Assembly (NCBI GenBank): GCA_031284085.1
Contig: JAITAM010000203.1
Location: forward strand, 1 to 8,967
DNA length: 8,967 nucleotides
Reading direction: 5' to 3'
Origin: Spirochaetaceae bacterium
GTDB lineage: Bacteria > Spirochaetota > Spirochaetia > Treponematales > Breznakiellaceae
The position numbers were made by a program, and so were the translations under genes. Every line of letters starts with the position of its first letter. Position 1 is the first letter of the stretch. Shown here piece after piece: positions 1-5,063 of the stretch. Below the pieces are notes generated by a model. The model ran no database searches and was not told where the DNA came from. It worked only from the letters and a program-made list of their open reading frames with translations.

Positions 1-52
1 ACCTCACACAGGCACAACCAAACTTCGGTCTTGTTATTAAGCAACGTACGAC
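1..52 (+). repeat. Degenerate, left-truncated copy of dispersed module M
   Basis: This stretch shares the M landmarks in order: AAACTTCGGT, then TTGTTATTAA, then CGTACGACTCTTCGTCT. It matches the copies at 216-280 and 4834-4902 better than the 91 bp copies at 512-858. The hairpin expected at its left end is not clear, and the window edge limits the view. Confidence 0.5.
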
Positions 53-147
53 TCTTCGTCTATAAAAAGCCTGAAGATTAGCTTAAGATAGCAAAAATGC
101 TTATTGTCTAGAGAAAGCACGCTTTTTTGGTAAGACGGCTCTTGTCC

Positions 148-215
148 AGACCTAGAGGTCTCAGCCGCAGGCTGTTTCAAAGGTTGTTGTATCGGGAGAG
201 GCGTACGGCTTTTTG
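148..215 (+). repeat. Module M copy with two leading hairpins
   Basis: A perfect 5 bp stem with a 4 base loop (AGACC-TAGA-GGTCT, 148-161) leads into the M copy. M opens with its own hairpin AGCC-GCA-GGCT (162-172), followed by TGTTTCAAAGGTTG, TTGTATCGGG and GCGTACGGCTTTTTGC. The block after the hairpin is nearly identical to the copies at 512, 673 and 770. Confidence 0.75.
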
Positions 216-291
216 CAGGCACAGCCTGTTCTAAACTTTCGGTATTGGTATCAAGGGCGACTACGACTCTTTGTCTGACGGAAGCAGTCAG
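216..291 (+). repeat. Second head-to-tail module M copy, divergent subtype
   Basis: It begins directly where the previous copy ends, with hairpin CAGGC-ACA-GCCTG (216-228). TTCTAAACTTTCGGT, ATTGGTATCAAGGG and CTACGACTCTTTGTC follow. It ends in a perfect 6 bp stem, TCTGAC (274-279) with GTCAGA (286-291), around a 7 base loop. The hairpin bases differ from the preceding copy, but the layout is kept. Confidence 0.7.
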
Positions 292-308
292 AGGTCTGTC
301 CCTACTCC

Positions 309-400
309 CGATAGTGATACGGGCATATCATCGATAGTGATATGGGCGTATCATCGATAGTGATACGGGCATATCATCGATAGTGATACGGGCATATCAC
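309..400. repeat. Tandem array, four copies of a 23 bp unit
   Basis: Units begin at 309, 332, 355 and 378, an exact 23 bp period. They differ only at a few bases: the second unit has TATGGGCGTA where the others have TACGGGCATA, and the last unit ends in C. Each unit contains the dyad TGATA-N6-TATCA. There are no spacers, so this is a minisatellite-like array and not a CRISPR. Confidence 0.95.
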
Positions 401-447
401 AGGCAGGGATAAAGACGCAAGTATATCCCGTTCTAAACTTCAGCCTG
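400..447 (+). repeat. Nested inverted repeat, partner of 986-1016
   Basis: An inner stem GGGATA (405-410) can pair with TATCCC (424-429) around a loop containing AAGACGCAA. An outer CAGGC (400-404) can pair with GCCTG (443-447). The sequence after the inner stem, TTCTAAACTTCA, resembles part of module M. A diverged relative with a different stem lies at 986-1016. Confidence 0.55.
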
Positions 448-462
448 ACTCTTCACCCTTCG

Positions 463-516
463 GGTCGGAGGTCTGACCCCTCAGGTCGGAGGTCTGACCC
501 CTCAGGTTGGAGGTCT
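463..516. repeat. Tandem array of a 21 bp unit, about 2.6 copies
   Basis: Units start at 463, 484 and 505, each reading GGTCGGAGGTCTGACCC or close to it. The third unit breaks off and merges into a 91 bp module copy at 512. Each unit has the dyad GGTC-N8-GACC and the shorter palindrome GGTC-T-GACC. A hairpin ACCC-TTC-GGGT at 455-465 leads into the array. Confidence 0.9.
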
Positions 517-602
517 CAGGCCAGCCTGTTTCAAAGGTTGTTGTATCGGGAGCGGAGGTACGGCTTTTTGCCTGAAAGAAGCGGGAGAGGTCTGACCCTT
601 CA
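512..602 (+). repeat. 91 bp module M copy A
   Basis: It runs from GGTCTCAGG through the hairpin CAGGC-CA-GCCTG, GTTTCAAAGGTTGTTGTAT and ACGGCTTTTTGCCTGAAAG to GGTCTGACCCTTCA. It differs from copy B (673-763) at only two positions by eye, which points to recent duplication. It is flanked on both sides by 21 bp arrays. Confidence 0.9.
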
Positions 603-672
603 AGTCGGAGGTCTGACCCTTCAGGTCGGAGGTCTGACCCTTCAGGTCGGAGGTCTGACCCCTTCAGGTCTA
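603..672. repeat. Tandem array of the 21 bp unit, about 3.3 copies
   Basis: Units start at 603, 624 and 645, with a partial unit at 667 after one inserted base. This is the same unit as at 463-516. It joins module copies A and B, so array and module appear to have been amplified together. Confidence 0.9.
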
Positions 673-763
673 GGTCTCAGGCCAGCCTGTTTCAAAGGTT
701 GTTGTATCAGGAGCGGAGGTACGGCTTTTTGCCTAAAAGAAGCGGGAGAGGTCTGACCCTTCA
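673..763 (+). repeat. 91 bp module M copy B
   Basis: It is nearly identical to copy A: GTATCAGGA replaces GTATCGGGA and GCCTAAAAG replaces GCCTGAAAG. Six bases separate it from copy C. Confidence 0.9.
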
Positions 764-769
764 GGTCTA

Positions 770-858
770 GGTCTCAGGCCAGCCTGTTTCAAAGGTTGTT
801 GTATCGGGAACGGCGTACGGCTTTTTGCCTGAAAGAAGCGGGAGAGGTCTGACCCTTT
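770..858 (+). repeat. Module M copy C
   Basis: It follows copies A and B closely, but carries GGGAACGGCGTACGG where they have GGGAGCGGAGGTACGG. That form is closer to the isolated copies at 148-215 and 4834-4902. It ends at GACCCTT and leads directly into the 23 bp array at 861. Confidence 0.88.
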
Positions 859-860
859 AG

Positions 861-929
861 GCAGGTGTCTGCCTAACACGTGAGCAGGTGTCTGCCTGAC
901 ACGTGGGCGAGTGTCTGCCTGACACGTGG
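861..929. repeat. Tandem array, three copies of a second 23 bp unit
   Basis: Units start at 861, 884 and 907. Each contains the perfect dyad GTGTC-N5-GACAC, except that the first unit has AACAC on the right arm, followed by CACGTG or a close variant. The period equals that of the 309-400 array but the sequence is unrelated. Confidence 0.93.
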
Positions 930-961
930 GCGGGGACGAGGCATATCACAGGGAAGGGCTT

Positions 962-1016
962 GAGGACTGACCTCGTCTCTGCCGAGGTAGGTATAAGAAC
1001 GCAAATACACCCTACC
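962..1016 (+). repeat. Overlapping inverted repeats, diverged relative of 400-430
   Basis: Three candidate stems overlap: GAGG/CCTC (962-974), ACCTCG/CGAGGT around a 7 base loop (970-988), and GGTAGGTAT (986-994) with ATA (1005-1007) plus CCTACC (1011-1016). The loop AAGAACGCAA resembles the loop at 411-420, and the flanking CATATCACAGG and CTAAACTTCA also recur there. The overlapping stems would be mutually exclusive. Confidence 0.55.
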
Positions 1017-1040
1017 CTAAACTTCACCCTGATTATTCAA

Positions 1041-1143
1041 CAGCGAAACTTAGAAACAGGCCGCGCCTGTCAGACGAAGAGTCGAAGAGTCGTGCGCCGT
1101 TCTTTGATACAATGCCGAAGCTCTGAAACAGCCTGCGCCTGCC
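1041..1143 (-). repeat. Inverted module M copies next to the oxidoreductase promoter region
   Basis: Read on the minus strand from 1143 down, this gives GCAGGCTGTTTC, CTTCGGCATTGTATCAAAG, AACGGCGCACGACTCTTCG and GTCTGACAGGC. A second hairpin (ACAGGC-CGC-GCCTGT, 1056-1070) and GTTTCTAAGTTTCG follow. That is one full and one truncated module head to tail, opposite in orientation to the copies at 148-858. An 8 bp unit, CGAAGAGT, is duplicated at 1075-1090. Confidence 0.7.
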
Positions 1144-1147
1144 TTTC

Positions 1148-1198
1148 TTGACACAAGTCCTTAATTTTGACATTCTTTTTTAACATTATTCAGTTATT
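1148..1198 (+). promoter_or_regulatory. Possible promoter region of the oxidoreductase genes
   Basis: Two exact TTGACA hexamers lie 19 bp apart (1148-1153 and 1167-1172), followed by AT-rich DNA. The best -10 candidates after the second box (AGTTAT or GTTATT at 1192-1198) are poor and spaced 19-20 bp. A promoter after the repeats is plausible because of position and the twin -35 boxes, but the -10 element is not convincing. Confidence 0.3.
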
Positions 1199-1212
1199 AA
1201 AGAGGAGTAACT

Positions 1213-1968
1213 ATGCAAAAACGCTATGGGCATCCTGAAAGCTTATGTCAAGTGCAGACAAAGTATTGCGCAGGGTGCGGACACGGTGTCATACACCGGA
1301 TAATAACGGAGCTTATTGATGAAATGGGGATACGGGAGAAGGCAATTATTACCAATCCGGTCGGTTGCGCAATATGGGCGGACCTGTATTTTAATTTCGA
1401 TTCGGTGCAGCCGGCGCATGGACGCACGCCTGCTGCGGCAACCGGCATTAAACGGGCGCTTACGGATCATCTGGTGATCTGCTACCAAGGGGATGGTGAT
1501 ATGGCGGCTATCGGTACGGCTGAAATGATACATGCAGCCAATCGCGGAGAGAAATTCACCACGATTTTTGTTAATAATGCAATTTACGGCATGACCGGCG
1601 GACAAATGGCGCCGACAACCCTCATAGGCCAAAAAGCTACGACAGCCCCTTTTGGGCGCGATCCGGAGGTGGGTATGGGCTATCCTATCCGGGTAGCGGA
1701 GCTGCTGGCTCAGTTGGAAGGCAGCCGGTATTTAGCACGTGGCGCCGTCAACAACGCCGCCAATGTACGCAAGACCAAAGCATTTATAAAGAAAGCGTTT
1801 GAAGCTCAGATGCGAGGAATCGGCTTTACTATGGTTGAAGTATTATCGCAATGTCCAACCAACTGGGGTATGGAACCGGTACAGTCGGTAGAATGGCTGG
1901 AACAGAATATGTTGGCAGTTTTTCCACTCGGCGAAATTAAGAATACTATGGAGGCAGCATCATTATGA
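1213..1968 (+). CDS. 2-oxoacid:ferredoxin oxidoreductase, beta (thiamine diphosphate) subunit
   Basis: This 251-residue cytoplasmic protein is the catalytic half of an enzyme that oxidatively decarboxylates a 2-oxoacid to an acyl-CoA and passes electrons to ferredoxin. The thiamine diphosphate motif runs from GDGD (93-96) to NN (121-122), continuing as NNAIYGMTGGQ. Cysteines at 19 and 22 (CAGCGH), 52 (PVGCA) and 214 (CPTNWG) fit the ligands of the family's beta-subunit iron-sulfur cluster. The CPTNWG end resembles VorA-like beta subunits, so a branched-chain 2-oxoacid is possible, but 2-oxoglutarate (KorB-type) cannot be excluded. A strong Shine-Dalgarno sequence, AGAGGAG (1201-1207), sits 5 bases before the ATG. 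The stop overlaps the gamma start (ATGA). The alpha partner usually found just upstream is absent; repeats occupy that place. Confidence 0.93.
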   Translation: MQKRYGHPESLCQVQTKYCAGCGHGVIHRIITELIDEMGIREKAIITNPVGCAIWADLYFNFDSVQPAHGRTPAAATGIKRALTDHLVICYQGDGDMAAIGTAEMIHAANRGEKFTTIFVNNAIYGMTGGQMAPTTLIGQKATTAPFGRDPEVGMGYPIRVAELLAQLEGSRYLARGAVNNAANVRKTKAFIKKAFEAQMRGIGFTMVEVLSQCPTNWGMEPVQSVEWLEQNMLAVFPLGEIKNTMEAASL

Positions 1969-2507
1969 CCGAAAAATGTCTTTTCGCCGGTTTCGGCGGC
2001 CAAGGTATCATTTCTCTCGGGCAAATTTGGGTGTACTGTGCTATGAAAGAAGGGAAGAACGTTACCTTCTTTCCGTTTTACGGCGCTGAAAAGCGCGGCG
2101 GCATAGCTCGTGCCGGGGTCGTCGTGTCTGATGAAGAGATCGCAAGCCCTCTTGTAACGACACCGGATTCAGCTTTAGTGATGAATATCGACTCATTACC
2201 TTTATGCGAATCTATTCTCAAGCCTCAAGGCCTCCTACTTGTCAACGTTACCCTCGTAAAAGAGTCTCCTAAACGAAACGATATTCGAGTTGTCGGAGTC
2301 GACGCACAGGCTATCGCAGAAAAGATAGGAAACATACGTTTTGCCAATATGGTTGCCCTCGGTGCTATGGCAAAGCTCACAGGCGCGCTTGCTTTAACTG
2401 CTATTGAGGCGATCTTGAGAGATTTTTTCCCTCAGGACAAACATAAATTCATAGCGGCTAATGTTGAGGCAATTCAGGCGGGCTTTGCTTCCGTGCAAAA
2501 AGAGTAA
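1965..2507 (+). CDS. 2-oxoacid:ferredoxin oxidoreductase, gamma subunit
   Basis: This 180-residue protein matches the gamma chain (Pfam POR family) of 2-oxoacid:acceptor oxidoreductases, which completes the active site with the alpha and beta chains and contributes to coenzyme A binding. Visible family marks are GFGGQGI (9-15), YGAEKRGG (39-46) leading to the VVVSD strand, and NMVALGAM (128-135). Length is normal for a free-standing gamma subunit. The ATG overlaps the beta stop by 4 bases, and GGAGG (1950-1954) lies 10 bases upstream, so the two are probably translationally coupled. A small ferredoxin-like delta subunit, common in these complexes, is not found anywhere in the window. Confidence 0.92.
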   Translation: MTEKCLFAGFGGQGIISLGQIWVYCAMKEGKNVTFFPFYGAEKRGGIARAGVVVSDEEIASPLVTTPDSALVMNIDSLPLCESILKPQGLLLVNVTLVKESPKRNDIRVVGVDAQAIAEKIGNIRFANMVALGAMAKLTGALALTAIEAILRDFFPQDKHKFIAANVEAIQAGFASVQKE

Positions 2508-2542
2508 AATAAGACTACGCCTTGCGGCTCCAAAGGATTATT

Positions 2543-3502
2543 GTGAATAGTATTGAAAAATTGAAAAGCGCCGGTATAAAGACAGGAAAACCGGCGTGGC
2601 TCACAATCCGATTTTTGATCGGTATTATGATACCGATTTCTTTAGTGGTGTTAGTGCTGGACGCATCCGGTATCCTTTTTTATGTTTCGGTCGTTATGCG
2701 GCCGCTGATGCGTATTCTTGGGCTTCCCGGCGAGGCTGCGTTGGTCTTTATTTCTGCAATTTTCCTCAACATTTATTCAGCCATCGCCGTTATCAATACA
2801 CTGCATTTATCGGGCGGCACAGTTATTATTCTGGCGACTATGTGCTGCATTGCCCACAATTTTTTTGTTGAATGTATTGTTGCTCAAAAAACCGGCTCTT
2901 CTCTCATAGAAATTATTGTGCTAAGGCTCGTCTGTGCTTTTGTTGCCGGCTGGCTTTTACATCTGATCATTGCGGTCCCGGTAGATATAAATCTTACAGA
3001 CACGGTAAGCGGGTCATTAGGTTTTAATTGGGCGGCACTACCTGAGCAGCTCTTTGAGTGGCTCATTGACACAGCCAAACTCATTGTAAAAATAGTGCTT
3101 ATAATTTTTGCTATCATATTTCTACAAAAGCTCCTTGATGAATTTGGTATTATGCGTTTCCTCGGTCAAATCACCTCTCCACTTATGCGGATCATTGGCT
3201 TACCGGAAAAGTGCGCTTATCTATGGATAGTTATTGAATTAGTAGGTCTTGCTTATGGCTCTGGTGTTTTAATTGAAGAAGTCAATTCCGGCGCTATAAG
3301 CCGCAAAGAAGCAGCTATTTTTAACTATCATGCAGTAATGAACCATTCTCAAATTGAAGATACCTTGCTTTTTGTTAGTATTGGTGTTCCCTATCTCTGG
3401 GTTGCCCTTCCCCGTTTTATTGTTGCCGTTGGAGTAGTTTGGATCAGGCGTGGTATTGAAAAACTCTTCCACTCCCGTTTGGCATTCAAGATGCACTCGT
3501 AA
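2543..3502 (+). CDS. Membrane protein with two Gate (nucleoside recognition) domains
   Basis: A polytopic inner-membrane protein of 319 residues. The GTG at 2543 is chosen over an in-frame TTG at 2522 because AAAGGA (2532-2537) lies 5 bases before it. The protein is internally duplicated: PLMRILGLPGEAAL (54-67) matches PLMRIIGLPEKCAYL (213-227), and each is followed by hydrophobic segments and a polar motif (HNFFVECIVAQKTG at 105-118, NHSQIEDTLLF at 267-277). This paired arrangement is typical of the Gate or nucleoside recognition family related to SpmA/SpmB and nucleoside transporter cores. The substrate is unknown for most members. It begins 35 bases after the gamma gene and is probably cotranscribed, which may hint at a metabolic link, but no substrate can be read from the sequence. 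Confidence 0.82.
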   Translation: MNSIEKLKSAGIKTGKPAWLTIRFLIGIMIPISLVVLVLDASGILFYVSVVMRPLMRILGLPGEAALVFISAIFLNIYSAIAVINTLHLSGGTVIILATMCCIAHNFFVECIVAQKTGSSLIEIIVLRLVCAFVAGWLLHLIIAVPVDINLTDTVSGSLGFNWAALPEQLFEWLIDTAKLIVKIVLIIFAIIFLQKLLDEFGIMRFLGQITSPLMRIIGLPEKCAYLWIVIELVGLAYGSGVLIEEVNSGAISRKEAAIFNYHAVMNHSQIEDTLLFVSIGVPYLWVALPRFIVAVGVVWIRRGIEKLFHSRLAFKMHS

Positions 3503-3510
3503 TACCGCTC

Positions 3511-4728
3511 TTAAAACAAAATCCCACCGGTATCGGTAAACGGCTCGCCATAAATAGATTCGTAGAGAAAGCGCGTGTCTTCCGGTATCATATCGATAAA
3601 CCGGCAGCCTAAGAACCATACTTCTTGATTGTGGTATTGCCGGACGATTTGAGCTGTAGTGTTAATAGTACGATTGCCGGCGCTTATCCGCACCGATATA
3701 TTCGCTCGAACTTTGAGAGTTACTGAAAAAGGAGAACTTGGATAAGCTAAACAGAAGCCTAATGCGCTAATGTTAACTATCTTGCCTTGGATAATTTTAT
3801 CTTTTAAGTAGCCGCCATGAAAGTAACCGCCTTCTTTCATAGTCGTAACTATGTCGCAGGCAAATTGGCGTGCGGTCATAAGTACCGATTCATCGAATGG
3901 TAATTTATTGCTTGTACTCTTTTTCCACAAGTGGATACAACCAACGATGTATTTGTAAAAATACAAAGGCAGCCATATATCAGCGGTAATATTATTGTTT
4001 TGTTTATCGGTAATAAACTGCCTGAGAGCCTCATCCGGGTCTTTTAACGTAGGCTGATGAGTTTTGAGGTATGCCATATAATCGTCCACAGTTACTATAT
4101 TAGTACCGGTATCATGTTGCGGCAGCCCCTTAAAAACCTCAGGGAGAAACAAGCTTTTCCCATATTCAGCAATAAGCACTTCTTCTATACTTGTAGGGTT
4201 TTTTTCCTTAAAAGAAACCATTTTCAGACCATCGGCATAACTATCAGCCCAAGAAGCCATACGCTCGAGGACAACACTAAAGTCCACCGCTGGGCTGTTT
4301 TGTGCCGGCGTGTCTGAATACGATGACTCGCCTTCCCCAATTACCGGGAAGGGAAGAATGTAGCTATCGTCAATATAGCGGCATTGAACTATAATACCAT
4401 CCGGCAGATTAACCCGCGCGTATGACCGGTCAAGATTTTTATACAAAGCCTCCGGTATATCCGTAGTGATATGTCCATCTTGAACCGCAGTAACTACACT
4501 AGAAAAAGAAAAACGTATATTTTTATACATAAAGACAAAAGTTACTTTATTTTTAGGCTCTAATCCTGAGATAGGATTACTTACCTCTAAATACAAATTA
4601 CTTTTGTCAACCTTTTCTATTGTTAAAGAATATTCAATTCGATTGCGAAAGTATGTTATAGAAATCCGTTCATTACATAGTGCATTGAGCAGAAAATCTC
4701 TCTCGACACGTTTTACCGGTGTTGCCAT
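3511..4728 (-). CDS. PilZ-type c-di-GMP receptor with an inserted GAF-like region
   Basis: A 405-residue soluble protein without signal peptide or membrane segments. An N-terminal beta-rich region (about 20-95) resembles a YcgR-like N domain. RSYAR (101-105) fits the PilZ RxxxR motif, and NISALG (319-324) fits the (D/N)xSxxG motif; the rest of the barrel runs to about 385. Normally these motifs are some 20-35 residues apart, but here about 213 residues separate them. The insert contains a GAF-like stretch (about 184-296, with IWLPLYFYKYIVGCIHLW at 251-268 and a final helix). Spirochaete PilZ proteins of the DUF1577 kind may share this layout. Likely role: cytoplasmic c-di-GMP effector for motility or envelope functions. 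It is convergent with the Gate gene (8 bases apart) and has its own promoter. Its Shine-Dalgarno sequence is weak. Confidence 0.72.
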   Translation of the reverse strand: MATPVKRVERDFLLNALCNERISITYFRNRIEYSLTIEKVDKSNLYLEVSNPISGLEPKNKVTFVFMYKNIRFSFSSVVTAVQDGHITTDIPEALYKNLDRSYARVNLPDGIIVQCRYIDDSYILPFPVIGEGESSYSDTPAQNSPAVDFSVVLERMASWADSYADGLKMVSFKEKNPTSIEEVLIAEYGKSLFLPEVFKGLPQHDTGTNIVTVDDYMAYLKTHQPTLKDPDEALRQFITDKQNNNITADIWLPLYFYKYIVGCIHLWKKSTSNKLPFDESVLMTARQFACDIVTTMKEGGYFHGGYLKDKIIQGKIVNISALGFCLAYPSSPFSVTLKVRANISVRISAGNRTINTTAQIVRQYHNQEVWFLGCRFIDMIPEDTRFLYESIYGEPFTDTGGILF

Positions 4729-4797
4729 AGTATTATCTCAATTTATTTTCGGCATGGATTATGGAATCCGTTATTCTTTTCCTCAAGGTATACTTGT

Positions 4798-4806
4798 ATT
4801 ATATCA
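4798..4806 (-). promoter_or_regulatory. Extended -10 promoter for the PilZ gene
   Basis: The minus strand reads TGATATAAT, a perfect TATAAT with the TG extension. No good -35 hexamer lies at 16-18 bases, as is usual for extended -10 promoters. The start would be near 4791, leaving a leader of about 60 bases before the ATG at 4728. Confidence 0.6.
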
Positions 4807-4833
4807 TAGTGCTGTTACGGATTCGTTCACTAA

Positions 4834-4902
4834 CGCCTGCGACAGGCGCAGTCTGCTTCTAAAGTTCGGTGCTGTATTAAGGGACGGCGTACGACTTTTT
4901 GC
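4834..4902 (+). repeat. Isolated copy of dispersed module M
   Basis: It opens with the perfect hairpin CGCCTG-CGA-CAGGCG (4834-4848). CTTCTAAAGTTCGGT, GCTGTATTAAGGGACGG and CGTACGACTTTTTGC follow, the same order as in the copies at 216-280 and 770-858 nearly 4 kb away. It lies between the PilZ promoter and the candidate small RNA. This copy shows the module is dispersed and not confined to the left-hand mosaic. Confidence 0.75.
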
Positions 4903-4929
4903 TTACAAGCAACTCAGGTCGATTAAGTT

Positions 4930-4958
4930 TTGCTAAAATCGTTAAAGATTTGTACATA
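4930..4958 (+). promoter_or_regulatory. Candidate promoters of the small RNA
   Basis: Two overlapping possibilities are visible: TTGCTA (4930-4935), 17 bases, then TACATA (4953-4958); or the extended -10 TGCTAAAAT (4931-4939) with no clear -35. They predict starts near 4965 or 4946. Neither is a consensus promoter. Confidence 0.35.
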
Positions 4959-5055
4959 GCTTACCGAAAAAGAAAGTATTGGAACTATGGCTCCCCTCCC
5001 AACCGCTATAATTCCAATATGCCACTGGCAGGCCGGCTTTTAAGCCGGCTTTTTT
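4946..5055 (+). ncRNA. Candidate trans-acting small RNA with pyrimidine-rich loop
   Basis: No gene on this strand lies nearby, yet a promoter-like segment, a long hairpin and an intrinsic terminator follow one another. The hairpin pairs 4977-4991 with 5005-5019: 8 bp (TATTGGAA/TTCCAATA), one C-A mismatch, then TAT/ATA, a G-U pair and two C-G pairs. The 13 base loop is TCCCCTCCCAACC. Such C-rich loops can pair with Shine-Dalgarno sequences, as known for UCCC-motif small RNAs of Firmicutes; GGAGG sites in this window include those before the gamma and M48 genes. An 18-codon frame (4987-5043) starts inside the stem and lacks a ribosome binding site. The start is uncertain (4946 or 4965). The alternative is a DNA or mRNA structure of the minus strand. 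Confidence 0.5.
5032..5055 (+). terminator. Intrinsic terminator reading rightward
   Basis: The GCCGGC arms (5032-5037 and 5044-5049) form a strong stem around TTTTAA and are followed by six T (5050-5055). On the minus strand no T run follows the stem, so this ends a plus-strand transcript. The only nearby candidate is the small RNA, because both neighbouring genes are on the minus strand. Confidence 0.8.
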
Positions 5056-5063
5056 ATGTTCTT

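Larger units (their letters stand above)
1..1147. repeat. Gene-free repeat mosaic upstream of the oxidoreductase genes
   Basis: I see no credible gene in this stretch. Its short open frames lack ribosome binding sites and simply read through repeats; one is built of 7-residue repeats because a 21 bp unit is seven codons. It is assembled from a dispersed module (M) that starts with a GC-rich hairpin, four tandem blocks of 21 or 23 bp units, and small inverted repeats such as the 5 bp stem at 148-161 and the 6 bp stem TCTGAC/GTCAGA at 274-291. Modules point right in the left two thirds and left at 1041-1143. Function is unknown. It could be a REP- or MITE-like accumulation site or a variable-number repeat locus. 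Confidence 0.8.

Noticed and set aside
108..130. Terminator for a gene left of the window (AAAGC-AC-GCTTT followed by T)
   Set aside because: The stem is only 5 bp with a 2 base loop, too weak to call.
37..222. 61-residue minus-strand open frame at the left edge
   Set aside because: It overlaps two repeat modules, has no ribosome binding site and is of low complexity in its N-terminal half.
538..756. 72-residue open frame with a 7-residue repeat (GGLTLQV)
   Set aside because: The repeat arises because the 21 bp DNA unit equals seven codons. There is no ribosome binding site, and the frame crosses module boundaries.
309..929. CRISPR array
   Set aside because: The 21-23 bp repeats abut directly with no unique spacers, and there are no cas genes.
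841..930. Integron attC site (GCCTAAC at 871-877), considered because treponemes can carry chromosomal integrons
   Set aside because: There is no matching GTTRRRY partner at a suitable distance, the other two units read GCCTGAC, and no gene cassette lies between repeats.
903..1151. 82-residue open frame at the right end of the repeat mosaic
   Set aside because: It runs through a tandem array and an inverted module, has no Shine-Dalgarno sequence and resembles no protein family.
3500..3535. Shared bidirectional terminator between the convergent Gate and PilZ genes
   Set aside because: Only TACCG/CGGTA can pair, across a loop of about 21 bases with no T run; no terminator can be supported.
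4987..5043. 18-codon small ORF inside the small RNA candidate
   Set aside because: The start codon is buried in the hairpin, there is no usable ribosome binding site, and the stop lies in the terminator stem. Kept only as a remote possibility.
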